Origin: a virus
Length of the DNA stretch: 29,853 nt
Strand: one strand, 5' to 3'
Virus record (IMG/VR): IMGVR_UViG_3300048033_000253
Location: 1 to 29,853 of that record
Shown here piece by piece: positions 7,048 to 13,780 of the stretch (its first letter is position 1; every line of letters begins with the position of its first letter). The notes under the pieces were generated by a model. That model was not told the DNA's origin, did no database searches, and worked only from the letters and a program-made list of their open reading frames with translations. The position numbers were made by a program, and so were the translations under genes.

Positions 7048-7264
7048 AATCTTTCACTCCGTGCTTGTCAATGTCATTTAGCATAAGGAGAAGGGACTTC
7101 TTAACGTCTTCAATATCCTCTCCTGTTACTTCTACAGGTTCTTCAGTCCAACCGTCACCATCTTTCATAGTGTAGTACTCGTGGATAGCATAGTAGCCAT
7201 CACCCTCAAAGGCAGCAGGCTTTTCACGCTTGTGATACATCAGTTGGTAATGCCAATAGCTCAT
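7040..7264 (-). CDS. Small conserved phage hypothetical protein
   Basis: 74 residues from the ATG at 7264, which overlaps the previous stop as ATGA; a GTG two codons earlier is possible. The sequence MSYWHYQLMYHKRE...YYAIHEYYTMKDGDGWTEEPV resembles a short protein I recall from many tailed phages, with the WHYQLM...IHEYY..DG..WTEEP pattern. Function unknown. The N-terminal half is rich in aromatic residues and looks beta-stranded; the C-terminal third is one helix (DIEDVKKSLLLMLNDIDKHG). Confidence 0.75.
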   Translation of the reverse strand: MSYWHYQLMYHKREKPAAFEGDGYYAIHEYYTMKDGDGWTEEPVEVTGEDIEDVKKSLLLMLNDIDKHGVKDYE

Positions 7265-7458
7265 TTGCACAAGTCCTCATACATCCATTTATATTCTTCC
7301 AGTTCCACAATCTTAGCCTCAGCCTTCGCCAGCTTGGCTTCCAGTTCCTCGATCCGTGCCTCTGCCTGCTCAAGCTCTGCCGTGACCTCTTGCAGTGCGT
7401 CCCAGTCCTCACGCTCGTCGAGGTGCTTGTTGATTGCGTATGTGTTTCCGTCAGTCAT
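7261..7458 (-). CDS. Coiled-coil hypothetical protein
   Basis: 65 residues. From about residue 15 to 55 it is an almost uninterrupted heptad pattern (ALQEVTAELEQAEARIEEL, then EAKLAKAEAKIVELEEYK), strongly predicting a coiled coil. Base composition is more GC-rich than in flanking genes (for example GAGCTTGAGCAGGCAGAGGC-type codons), which may reflect the repetitive Glu/Ala/Lys content or separate acquisition. ATGA overlaps link it to both neighbours. Function unknown; dimerisation is likely. Confidence 0.7.
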   Translation of the reverse strand: MTDGNTYAINKHLDEREDWDALQEVTAELEQAEARIEELEAKLAKAEAKIVELEEYKWMYEDLCK

Positions 7459-7847
7459 TCTGTTTCCTCCACGAATATCTCAGGGTTGCCGCCATCCTCA
7501 TCACGTTCAATGCGGTAGACGCAGAAGCGCTCCTCTGCTAGGAAGCCTTCAGAGTGATCACCCAGGTCTGCATCACTTCGAGTAGAACGCTGAGGGCTAA
7601 TCCAATCACCGTAAACATTGTGCCACGTTGTGATGCGCTTGGGGATGTCGTGGAGGTCGTATTGACTTTGTTCATCATCGTAATAAGCCCCCCGCTCTGT
7701 CCAAGAAGAAGCATATCCATCAGCATCATAACCAATAAACGGGGAACTTTTGTTTGGCCCTCGACCCAAGATGACAGCTTTGATACCAAACCCATCGACA
7801 TACTCTGCGGGGAACTCTGTTGGTGGTGTGAATTCACGGTCATCCAT
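7455..7847 (-). CDS. Hypothetical protein
   Basis: 130 residues from the ATG at 7847, preceded by AAGGAG at 7 nt; a GTG directly before it is an alternative. The sequence is acidic and Tyr/Trp-rich (REFTPPTEFPAEYVDGFGIKAVILGRGPN... YDADGYASSWTERGAYYDD), looks beta-rich, and has no catalytic motif I can name. It overlaps the small TM protein upstream by 8 nt and the coiled-coil gene downstream by 4 nt. Function unknown. Confidence 0.7.
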   Translation of the reverse strand: MDDREFTPPTEFPAEYVDGFGIKAVILGRGPNKSSPFIGYDADGYASSWTERGAYYDDEQSQYDLHDIPKRITTWHNVYGDWISPQRSTRSDADLGDHSEGFLAEERFCVYRIERDEDGGNPEIFVEETE

Positions 7848-7989
7848 CACGAAGCTCCTTCCTCAGGTCTTCACTAAGCTCTTTCCATTCGTGCTTCCAT
7901 TGGTATGCGCCGATAGTATCCAAGGCGAGGATGATAAACCAAAGCGCAATGCGCTCTCTGCGTGTCAGGTTTGGTAGTGGGTCACTCAT
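7840..7989 (-). CDS. 49-residue single-TM protein (short gene)
   Basis: Read on the reverse strand the frame gives MSDPLPNLTRRERIALWFII... ending DLRKELRDG, then TGA. Residues 13-29 (RIALWFIILALDTIGAY) form one hydrophobic segment preceded by Arg residues, so the protein probably has one membrane helix with a charged C-terminal helix. The ATG overlaps the ThyX stop as ATGA, and the end overlaps the next gene's start by 8 nt, the same spacing seen throughout this operon. This is strong evidence for a real gene despite its size. Function unknown; small early membrane proteins may affect host membranes or superinfection. Confidence 0.8.
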   Translation of the reverse strand: MSDPLPNLTRRERIALWFIILALDTIGAYQWKHEWKELSEDLRKELRDG

Positions 7990-8669
7990 TCTGTTTCTCC
8001 TTCCATAAGTGCAGTCCATGATACAGGGTACAGGTCTTGCATGATAGTAGACACTTGGTCAGCTACAAGGCGGCTCTCGTACTGTGTGTCTTCCTTACAC
8101 CGAAGGCGGCACATGTCAGCAAAGGCATCCAGTGAACCTGACCAGTACCACTCTGTCATAGTAGATTGTGGCAGTACCATACGGGCTTGCTCAGGTGCTA
8201 CACCAGCCTCTAGCATTGCCTCATAAACGCCAATGCAAATATCCTCCGCACGGTAGCTGTAGTGGTCGGGGAGATAAACATGGTAAGGGTCAAAATCCAC
8301 AACACCATCACTGCCTTGCTTCTTGTCAGCACTACGGCCACGCCATACGTCAGGCACATAGAACTCAGGTTCATCATCTACGTAACGACGACTGATCTCA
8401 TTCCAACGTAGGAACTTATGCTTCACAAGTTGTCGTGCCACAAAGATAGGAGCCTTGATGTGAAAGGATACGAAGGCGTGACCGAAGGGGCTGATGTGCT
8501 TGTGCTTGGCGAGATACTTGATGAGCTTGGTGTCACGTTCTGCTAGACGCATAGTCTGACTATCGTGGTATTCCCAGTCAGCCTTCTTACCAAAGCTAAC
8601 CCGTGCTGCGTTGACTACCGAAAGGTCTGACCCCATGTGGTCGATGTATGTTGTTGTGATCTGTGTCAT
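7986..8669 (-). CDS. thyX: Flavin-dependent thymidylate synthase ThyX
   Basis: 227 residues. It makes dTMP from dUMP using FAD, methylene-tetrahydrofolate and NADPH. The signature region is at 83-96: KHKFLRWNEISRRY, where the usual Arg-His-Arg is Lys-His-Lys, with Ser93 and Arg-Tyr at 95-96 kept. HKHISPFGHA (56-65) is the conserved upstream block, and MTEWYWSGSLDAFADMCRLR near the C-terminus is the family's TEWYWTG..N.F..R dUMP-site segment. With ribonucleotide reductase and MazG it forms a phage nucleotide supply set. Its ribosome site lies in a hairpin (8679-8694). Confidence 0.96.
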   Translation of the reverse strand: MTQITTTYIDHMGSDLSVVNAARVSFGKKADWEYHDSQTMRLAERDTKLIKYLAKHKHISPFGHAFVSFHIKAPIFVARQLVKHKFLRWNEISRRYVDDEPEFYVPDVWRGRSADKKQGSDGVVDFDPYHVYLPDHYSYRAEDICIGVYEAMLEAGVAPEQARMVLPQSTMTEWYWSGSLDAFADMCRLRCKEDTQYESRLVADQVSTIMQDLYPVSWTALMEGETE

Positions 8670-8678
8670 ACATTATCT

Positions 8679-8694
8679 CTCCTTATGTAAGGAG
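8679..8694. promoter_or_regulatory. Inverted repeat enclosing the thyX ribosome-binding site
   Basis: CTCCTTA and TAAGGAG form a perfect inverted repeat. On the thyX mRNA the AAGGAG that serves as ribosome site (9 nt before the ATG at 8669) is one arm of this hairpin. It shares two bases with the next hairpin (8693-8716), so both cannot form fully at once. Regulation of thyX translation is inferred. Confidence 0.5.
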
Positions 8695-8716
8695 GGGGAA
8701 CCGTTAAGCTCCCCCT
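8693..8716. terminator. GC-rich hairpin between the ssDNA-binding protein gene and thyX
   Basis: AGGGGGA (8693-8699) pairs with TCCCCCT (8710-8716) across a 10-nt loop. In the direction of the early operon the stem is not followed by a T run, so complete termination is unlikely; it may be a partial terminator, an RNA-processing or stability element for the abundant upstream message. On the + strand TTTAT follows the stem. Confidence 0.5.
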
Positions 8717-8736
8717 TTATGAAGTATATTCTATTT

Positions 8737-9225
8737 TTACCAGCGGTCGTCGGAACCTGCGCCCTCTACGTAGGGTACATGCTCAAGTACACCTACTTTC
8801 TCAAGTCGAATAGAAGCACGAGCCCCTTCTCCATACATTGACAGCTTGACAACAGCCTTGGTTCCGTTACCAAGTTCACCGTCCTCAATAAAGTCCCAAG
8901 GAACATTAGTCTTTCCTTTAGTAACTTTAGGAGCACCACCAAAGTCTTCGATGCCTTTCGGGTGTACATTAGGACGCTTGAGTTTCATACCTGAACGTCC
9001 GTCAGCAAACTCATACTGTTTGATCATTTGATTTCCCATAGAAACTTCTGGGTAACCCGCTTCGATCATACTGTTAAGCTCATCACTGTCCTTTGGAATA
9101 AAGACTGTGTTGTACTGGCCCTGTGTGGCCTCGTGATACTCAGCGTTGTCGATGTTATCCTCGTGAAGTTTTGCGTAGAAAAGCTCACCTTCGAATGCAA
9201 GGTACTTTGTCTTTGTCTTACTCAT
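8737..9225 (-). CDS. Probable single-stranded DNA-binding protein
   Basis: 162 residues with a good GAGGAG ribosome site. The layout resembles phage ssDNA-binding proteins: an N-terminal segment beginning YLAFEGELFYAKLHEDN, a central basic part (KLKRPNVHPKG), then VPWDFIEDGELGNGTKAVVKLSMYGEG and ASIRLEKVGVLEHVPYVEG, the 'W..dG.lGNGt..v.v..Y' and 'v.l..v.vl..vpy' strands seen in DUF2815/gp2.5-type proteins. The end (GAGSDDRW) is short, acidic and aromatic, loosely like the acidic aromatic tail T7 gp2.5 uses to contact polymerase and helicase. Its place right after DNA polymerase and a hairpin downstream fit a highly expressed replication protein. The family name is inference. Confidence 0.75.
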   Translation of the reverse strand: MSKTKTKYLAFEGELFYAKLHEDNIDNAEYHEATQGQYNTVFIPKDSDELNSMIEAGYPEVSMGNQMIKQYEFADGRSGMKLKRPNVHPKGIEDFGGAPKVTKGKTNVPWDFIEDGELGNGTKAVVKLSMYGEGARASIRLEKVGVLEHVPYVEGAGSDDRW

Positions 9226-9313
9226 GCTTTATCTCCTCTAAAGTTTTTGCATGTTAGTCGATTGATCTTCAGTGATTTCCTTACCCTATAAAAGGTAGGT
9301 TGTCAAGTAGAAA

Positions 9314-10354
9314 TTAGTGAGTGTCTCTCCAACTATTACCTATGTCAGTTGAGCCAGCTAGAGGGCATACCATATCAAACTTAACACCTGTGTCAACAAT
9401 AGATTGTCTCTGTATCTGACCTAAGTATTCCGCCTGATCCTTTGTCCCTTTAATCTCTGTCTGCCACTCATCGTGAGGCCATGTGACAAGCTTGAAGTCC
9501 AAGCCTTCCCTCTGTGCCTGCCTGTACCACTGGATTGCTGAGTGTTTCATAATGACAGACTCACCATTCTGTAGCATACCTGCCAGTGTCTTGTGCTCGC
9601 TTGGTACTTTAACCTTACGTCCGTCTAACCCACGGAACCACCCACGTTTAGCCACGTAGGGGATAACCTTCTTCTTTAGGTCAGCAAGTCCTTGGATGGA
9701 ATGTGTAAAGTTTTCAACAGCTTGAGAAGCTTCCCTCTGGTTTACCTTGAGTATCTCTGCAACCTTTGCGTTACCTGCACCCAAGAGGAATGCGTAGATA
9801 AAAGTCTTTGCGTCATCTCGTGTCACATGTGAGATACCTAGGGCTCTCTTGTTGAGGTTGTGGATGTCTGTCTCATCCTCCTTCTTACCTGACACAATAG
9901 CATGTACGTACGCTTCTGATTTCATAAGGTGAGCTAGTACCCTGAGTTGGATACCTTCTGCGTCTGTGCCTACCAGCCAGCTACCCTCAGGGACTGTCCA
10001 TAGGCCACGAAAGGCTCCGTCATATTTCTTCTTGACTTCCTCCACAGCTGACCGAGGATCACCGTGAAACTCTGAGGGAATGTTCGCTTGGTTAGGGGCT
10101 GAGTGTGCCATACGTCCAGTCCATGCGCCGATGTGGGTGAACCTACCATGAATACGTTTGTCCTCCTTAACGTGACCAAGCCATTCCACTAGGGAAGACC
10201 TGCGTCCCTCCAAGGTGAGCCACTGGGCTAGGTTCTTACCTCCCTCAGGTGCGTCATCGGGTAGTGTGTTAAGGTTAGTCTCAGATAGTGTCCAACCGTA
10301 TCGTGCAAACTTATCTCCACGATCTTTTGTTTTGTCTGTTGAGGTCACGTTCAT
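9314..10354 (-). CDS. DNA polymerase family A, polymerase (palm/fingers) part
   Basis: 346 residues holding the catalytic core of a T7-type DNA polymerase. Motif A is DAEGIQLRVLAH with Asp131; motif B is RDDAKTFIYAFLLGAG with Arg179, Lys183 and Tyr187; motif C is HDE (294-296). Tyr187 corresponds to T7 Tyr526 / E. coli Phe762; the position of E. coli Tyr766 / T7 Tyr530 is Leu191 here. The exonuclease and thumb are in the upstream ORF (10311-11219), which overlaps by 44 nt in a different frame. The residues after the junction (RGDKFARYGWTLSE) look like internal polymerase sequence, so the ATG at 10354 may be an internal start. It is followed by an 88-nt gap. Confidence 0.9.
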   Translation of the reverse strand: MNVTSTDKTKDRGDKFARYGWTLSETNLNTLPDDAPEGGKNLAQWLTLEGRRSSLVEWLGHVKEDKRIHGRFTHIGAWTGRMAHSAPNQANIPSEFHGDPRSAVEEVKKKYDGAFRGLWTVPEGSWLVGTDAEGIQLRVLAHLMKSEAYVHAIVSGKKEDETDIHNLNKRALGISHVTRDDAKTFIYAFLLGAGNAKVAEILKVNQREASQAVENFTHSIQGLADLKKKVIPYVAKRGWFRGLDGRKVKVPSEHKTLAGMLQNGESVIMKHSAIQWYRQAQREGLDFKLVTWPHDEWQTEIKGTKDQAEYLGQIQRQSIVDTGVKFDMVCPLAGSTDIGNSWRDTH

Positions 10355-11219
10355 ACTCCATATGTCCTTTCGTCTTGTCTACTGGTTGCCAACCAGCCTC
10401 CCAAAGCCTGTCAATTCTTTTCTTAGGAGAAGCAGGATCGAAGGGTATCCAATCGTAACACCTAAGTTCAGGTGGGTTGAACGACCAGTCAACCTCAGTC
10501 TTAAAGTATTTCTCCTGAGCCTTGACAACATTTGACATAAGACTGTTGTCCTTCTTACGTCGATACTTGATCCTGTTCACCTCCTCAAGTTTAGGTGGGA
10601 AGTCCTCTTGGAAGCCAGCCTCAAGTCTGTCCATCTCACATATGATTTCTCCTAAGAGTTCCTCAGCTTTGTCTTCATCAAAGAAGAAGCCATTGGCTGT
10701 CATCTCCTCACACATGATCTGAATGTCATGCTCACACCTCAAGGATTCCTGCCAGTCAGGTTCAAGGATAATCTTCTCGAACCTTCGGTAAAGCTGAACG
10801 GTTACCTCTACATCTTGGTGACAGTAGTCAATCATCTCCTGTGTCAGAACCTCAAAGCCTTTGAAGTCTAACTTGAAGTCACCTAAGCGGATACCCCAAG
10901 CACGAAGGCTGTGTCCCTTACCATCCATTGTGTAGTCCACAAGGCGTGACACAATTAGGGTGTCCACTACTTTACTTGGGTCAACACTGCCTGCACCCAA
11001 GAGTTTGTTGATCATCGGTATATCAAAACCAATACCGTTATGTAAAACAAGACGATCATAATGTCCGATGTATCCAAGGAACCTCTCCTTCTCTTCTGCT
11101 ATGTGGGAGACATTAAGGAACTGCTCTCGTTCCCCTGTCTCTATATCCTGTGTGCAGATAACGTGAATGCGGGTGGCATCCAAGGCATCTGTCTCAATGT
11201 CCATCGCTAGGTTTCTCAT
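10311..11219 (-). CDS. DNA polymerase family A, 3'-5' exonuclease and thumb part
   Basis: 302 residues. The proofreading exonuclease motifs are complete: Exo I DIE (Asp7, Glu9), Exo II HNGIGFD (Asp66) and Exo III YCHQD (Tyr132, Asp136). The rest continues into the polymerase thumb; PFDPASPKKRIDRLWEAGWQP corresponds to the T7 polymerase segment FNPSSRDHIQKKLQEAGWVP. The ORF stops at 10311 where a normal polymerase would go on to the palm, which is found at once in another frame at 10354. The pair together would give a polymerase of about 645 residues, close to T7 gp5 (704). The upstream membrane-protein stop abuts this ATG. Confidence 0.9.
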   Translation of the reverse strand: MRNLAMDIETDALDATRIHVICTQDIETGEREQFLNVSHIAEEKERFLGYIGHYDRLVLHNGIGFDIPMINKLLGAGSVDPSKVVDTLIVSRLVDYTMDGKGHSLRAWGIRLGDFKLDFKGFEVLTQEMIDYCHQDVEVTVQLYRRFEKIILEPDWQESLRCEHDIQIMCEEMTANGFFFDEDKAEELLGEIICEMDRLEAGFQEDFPPKLEEVNRIKYRRKKDNSLMSNVVKAQEKYFKTEVDWSFNPPELRCYDWIPFDPASPKKRIDRLWEAGWQPVDKTKGHMEYERDLNRQNKRSWR

Positions 11220-11450
11220 TTAGTAATCCTCATCGTCCTCATCAAAGAAGAAGTCAGGGAGAAGGAACATCAAGAAGTATTGCAGGGTGAAGAATACCCA
11301 CACACTTGAGTTAAACATAGCCTTGGTGTGGTTCATCTGTTCTGACATATCGTTCAATACAAAGATTGTTCTGATGTGGGTATAGTGCAGGAAGATACCT
11401 AAGAAGTAGACAACAGCTAAGGCTGAGGCAAGGATATCAAAATTCAGCAT
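11220..11450 (-). CDS. Small membrane protein with two TM segments
   Basis: 76 residues from the ATG at 11450 (GGAG 7 nt upstream, inside the end of the helicase gene); a start at 11468 is less well supported. Hydrophobic segments at about 3-24 (NFDILASALAVVYFLGIFLH) and 46-68 (NSSVWVFFTLQYFLMFLLPD) predict two membrane helices, followed by a very acidic tail (FFFDEDDEDY). The gene lies between the helicase and polymerase genes, an unusual spot for a membrane protein, and its stop touches the polymerase ATG. No family recognised. It might anchor replication at the membrane, which is speculation. Confidence 0.75.
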   Translation of the reverse strand: MLNFDILASALAVVYFLGIFLHYTHIRTIFVLNDMSEQMNHTKAMFNSSVWVFFTLQYFLMFLLPDFFFDEDDEDY

Positions 11451-13062
11451 ACTTTTGCTCCAATACAAATGTTTCAGGGTTGAACTTTAGCTGGCCTGCA
11501 AATCCTGTAGGTCCAACAGGTCTGTTCTTTGTGACCAGTAGTTTCGTTGTGTTCCTTTCGTCAGGGTCTTCTGACATTTTGTCACGCAGAAGTTCCACCA
11601 CAACGGAGGCTCTCTGCTCAATCATACGACAATACTTTACAGCACCATCATCATTGGTGTGTCCAATGGTTACGATACCAACCCCAAGTTCAGCTGCCAG
11701 CTTAGACAAACGCACAGATAGGTCAGCAAGGAATTGTTCTTTGCTCTCTTCTCCTGCTAGGTTAGCTGAGATATCTTGGATAGGCTCAAAGAATACATAG
11801 TTCACACCACATGCCTGAGACAGGTAACGTATGTGACCAAGAAGATCAAGGGGATCGTCCTCATCGTTCAAGAAGAACTGAAAGAGCCTCTCGTCTACAC
11901 TCAAGCGAGCAATGGATTCCTCTACCTCCTTACCTAGGTCTGCGTCATCAATCAAATCCTTTCGTGTCACGTTCTTGTTCAAGTCATATGACACAAGACC
12001 AAGGAGAGACCTAAGCTTTGTCTCCTCCATATGCCAGATAGCAATCTTAATATCTGGGTGGTTCTTCAGGATGTGGTGCTCAAGGTAGCGCATGAACTCA
12101 GTCTTACCTATGCCTGTCTGTGCCTTGAACAGGGTAAAGTGTCCCTGCATGAGGCCAACAGCTAGATCATCGAAGTCTTGGATACCTGTAGGGATTGACA
12201 CATGGTCACCTGAGTCCCTGTATAGCTTCATAAATTGATCAGTAGTATTCAGGACATTCTCAGGTGTATACTTCTTGGCGTTAAACCAAGCGTGAAAGAA
12301 TGCCTCAGTCTGACCAGCCTCAAGGAACTCATTGGCGTCCTTGTATTTGTCATGCTGCACCCGATAGACTTTGTTAGGGAACAGGTTAGCTATACGTTGA
12401 GCCACTGCATTCCCTTGTTCGTCATGTTCTATTGACAGGACAATCTTTTCGAAGGAACCAAGCCACTCAGACACATTAGCCCAGAGCTTAGAGCTTGGGG
12501 TGGCTGAGGGTAGTGACACAAAGGCTGAGTTATACTTAGGTCGGCGGCACATTTGGTATGCTGACATAGCATCAAGTTCACCCTCACACACCGTGACGAT
12601 CCGCCCTGAACCTGCATTCCAGAGGTTCATACCGAAGAGCTCATCTGACTTAAGGTTCTTCGCTGAGAATTGCTTGGGGAAGTAGCGTGTTTTAACGCCG
12701 CCTGAGGGGTAGATGTAGTCTTGGGCTACCTCCTCCCCTTGGCTATTCACCTTGGTCTTCACGCCGTAAAAACGCATGGTCTCCGAGTTAATTCCACGCA
12801 CTGTCCGATAGACAGAGGTGAGTATCTCCTGAGGCACAGGCTTAAGTTCTACTTTCTGTTGTTCCATTGTATCCCATGAGTCCTTGTCAGATAGTGTTGG
12901 GTATTCATCCTCAGCCCAGTCGAATTTCTTGTCCTTTGAGCGAGGGTATTTTCTTTCGCAGCTGTGGCATCTACCCGCACAACTCTCAAGGTTGTAACTA
13001 AATGCATCAGTGCTCCCACATTCCTCATAAGGGCAGGGTTGGTGTGCTTTCCAGCTGCTCAT
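11437..13062 (-). CDS. Primase-helicase (T7 gp4-like)
   Basis: 541 residues; T7 gp4A has 566. The N-terminal zinc-binding site uses Cys10, Cys15, Cys32 and Cys35 (CPYEEC...CHSC). The TOPRIM primase core has CEGELDAMSAY (Glu160) and IEHDEQGNAVA (211-221). The C-terminal DnaB-type helicase has a PTGIQDFDDL lead-in (291-300), Walker A AQTGIGKT at 314-321 and the Walker B strand VFFEPIQD (423-430), where Glu replaces the usual Asp. It unwinds DNA and lays primers for the phage polymerase. AGGA lies 7 nt before the ATG, which overlaps the upstream stop as ATGA. Confidence 0.96.
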   Translation of the reverse strand: MSSWKAHQPCPYEECGSTDAFSYNLESCAGRCHSCERKYPRSKDKKFDWAEDEYPTLSDKDSWDTMEQQKVELKPVPQEILTSVYRTVRGINSETMRFYGVKTKVNSQGEEVAQDYIYPSGGVKTRYFPKQFSAKNLKSDELFGMNLWNAGSGRIVTVCEGELDAMSAYQMCRRPKYNSAFVSLPSATPSSKLWANVSEWLGSFEKIVLSIEHDEQGNAVAQRIANLFPNKVYRVQHDKYKDANEFLEAGQTEAFFHAWFNAKKYTPENVLNTTDQFMKLYRDSGDHVSIPTGIQDFDDLAVGLMQGHFTLFKAQTGIGKTEFMRYLEHHILKNHPDIKIAIWHMEETKLRSLLGLVSYDLNKNVTRKDLIDDADLGKEVEESIARLSVDERLFQFFLNDEDDPLDLLGHIRYLSQACGVNYVFFEPIQDISANLAGEESKEQFLADLSVRLSKLAAELGVGIVTIGHTNDDGAVKYCRMIEQRASVVVELLRDKMSEDPDERNTTKLLVTKNRPVGPTGFAGQLKFNPETFVLEQKYAEF

Positions 13063-13313
13063 ACTTCTATCCTATCCCAGTAAATTGCTTGTGCGACACC
13101 CTCCATATAGCCAATGTCCTCGCTAGTCAACAGGAAAGCCTCACCCTCAGGTGTGTTGACAGAGAAGGAGAAGGTAGGTTCCTCAAGTATCTCAATGAAA
13201 CCTGATGTATCCCCTAGGCCTGTCTCCCATGTGTAATCCCCGTGATCTGTTACCTCAGCACCCACTTGGATTTCCTCACAGTCTACTGTTTGTATCTCAA
13301 AATTAAACTTCAT
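13059..13313 (-). CDS. Hypothetical acidic protein
   Basis: 84 residues from the ATG at 13313, with GAGGA 5-6 nt upstream; a GTG four codons earlier is the alternative. The sequence MKFNFEIQTVDCEEIQVGAEVTDHGDYTWE... is acidic and looks beta-rich, ending in a helix (DIGYMEGVAQAIYWDRIEV). No family recognised. It is the gene immediately before the primase-helicase (ATGA overlap). Its upstream flank (13314-13396) holds a consensus promoter that points the opposite way. Confidence 0.72.
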   Translation of the reverse strand: MKFNFEIQTVDCEEIQVGAEVTDHGDYTWETGLGDTSGFIEILEEPTFSFSVNTPEGEAFLLTSEDIGYMEGVAQAIYWDRIEV

Positions 13314-13332
13314 CTTAGTCCTCACTTTCTTG

Positions 13333-13360
13333 TTGACAGATTGGAAAACCTGTATATAAT
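13333..13360 (+). promoter_or_regulatory. Consensus sigma70-type promoter, antisense to the early operon
   Basis: TTGACA at 13333-13338, a 16-nt spacer and TATAAT at 13355-13360, both perfect matches. Predicted start is about 13367. It reads rightward, against the leftward early genes, so it would make RNA antisense to genes at 13397-14770. The -10 region shares TGTATATAATA with the promoter at 27136-27164. Confidence 0.72.
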
Positions 13361-13364
13361 AGGG

Positions 13365-13382
13365 CTTGTCCCTGACAAGGGA
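13365..13382. promoter_or_regulatory. Hairpin at the predicted 5' end of the antisense transcript
   Basis: Two alternative small stems: TCCCT(GACA)AGGGA at 13369-13382, or CTTGTC(CCT)GACAAG at 13365-13379. The first begins two bases after the predicted start of the promoter at 13333-13360. No T run follows on either strand, so it does not look like a terminator. Confidence 0.45.
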
Positions 13383-13396
13383 GATATAGGTAATAC

Positions 13397-13567
13397 CTAG
13401 GTGATAGACCCTGAGGACTTTATATCTTTTATAAGATAATCAGTATCCCTTAGGTCTTGCTCTCTAAGTTCTTCTTCATCTAGTAGCTTCTCATATTCTT
13501 CTACTTCCTTAATAGTTTTCCTATGGAAGGAGTGAAAGTTTAAGGAGCTCTTGTTCTCTATCACCAT
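13397..13567 (-). CDS. Small charged helical hypothetical protein
   Basis: 56 residues from the ATG at 13567, which overlaps the upstream stop by 7 nt; a GTG at 13600 is less likely. The sequence is highly charged (TIKEVEEYEKLLDEEELREQDLRDTDYL) and predicted helical, possibly a short coiled coil. The ribosome site is weak (GAGAG). No family recognised. The gene lies downstream of, and antisense to, the promoter at 13333-13360. Moderate confidence that it is real, based on packing. Confidence 0.6.
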   Translation of the reverse strand: MVIENKSSLNFHSFHRKTIKEVEEYEKLLDEEELREQDLRDTDYLIKDIKSSGSIT

Positions 13568-13773
13568 TTCTTTTCTCTCACTTTCCAGTAGACCCAACAC
13601 TCAGAGCAATGCTGAGGGCCTAATAGTTTGTCAATCAAGAAGGTCAGGTTAGGTTTTCCTTCCTTCTTCCATGCGTGATTCCTTGCGCTGAAGGTTTGAT
13701 TACTAGGGCCCCCAAGTATTACATTAGCTAGGACACTCAGGGCTAACCCTACTCTTGTCAAGTATTCTGTCAT
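13561..13773 (-). CDS. Conserved phage hypothetical protein with hydrophobic N-terminus
   Basis: 70 residues from the ATG at 13773 (AAGGGG about 5 nt upstream), starting MTEYLTRVGLALSVLANVIL. The block VGLALSVLANVILGGPSNQTFSARN, then KEGK.N.T.LIDKLLG..HC..CWVYW, matches a small conserved protein I recall from many phages, function unknown. The N-terminus is hydrophobic enough for one membrane helix, and the C-terminal HCSECW pair could bind metal. Upstream it is 8 nt from the end of the HTH gene; downstream it overlaps the charged small protein. Confidence 0.78.
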   Translation of the reverse strand: MTEYLTRVGLALSVLANVILGGPSNQTFSARNHAWKKEGKPNLTFLIDKLLGPQHCSECWVYWKVREKKW

Positions 13774-13780
13774 ATCCCCT

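Noticed and set aside
9226-9313. TTGACA on the reverse strand (9306-9301) as a promoter for the ssDNA-binding protein gene
   Set aside because: The hexamer at the right spacing (TAAGGA) is a poor -10 and no +1 hairpin follows.
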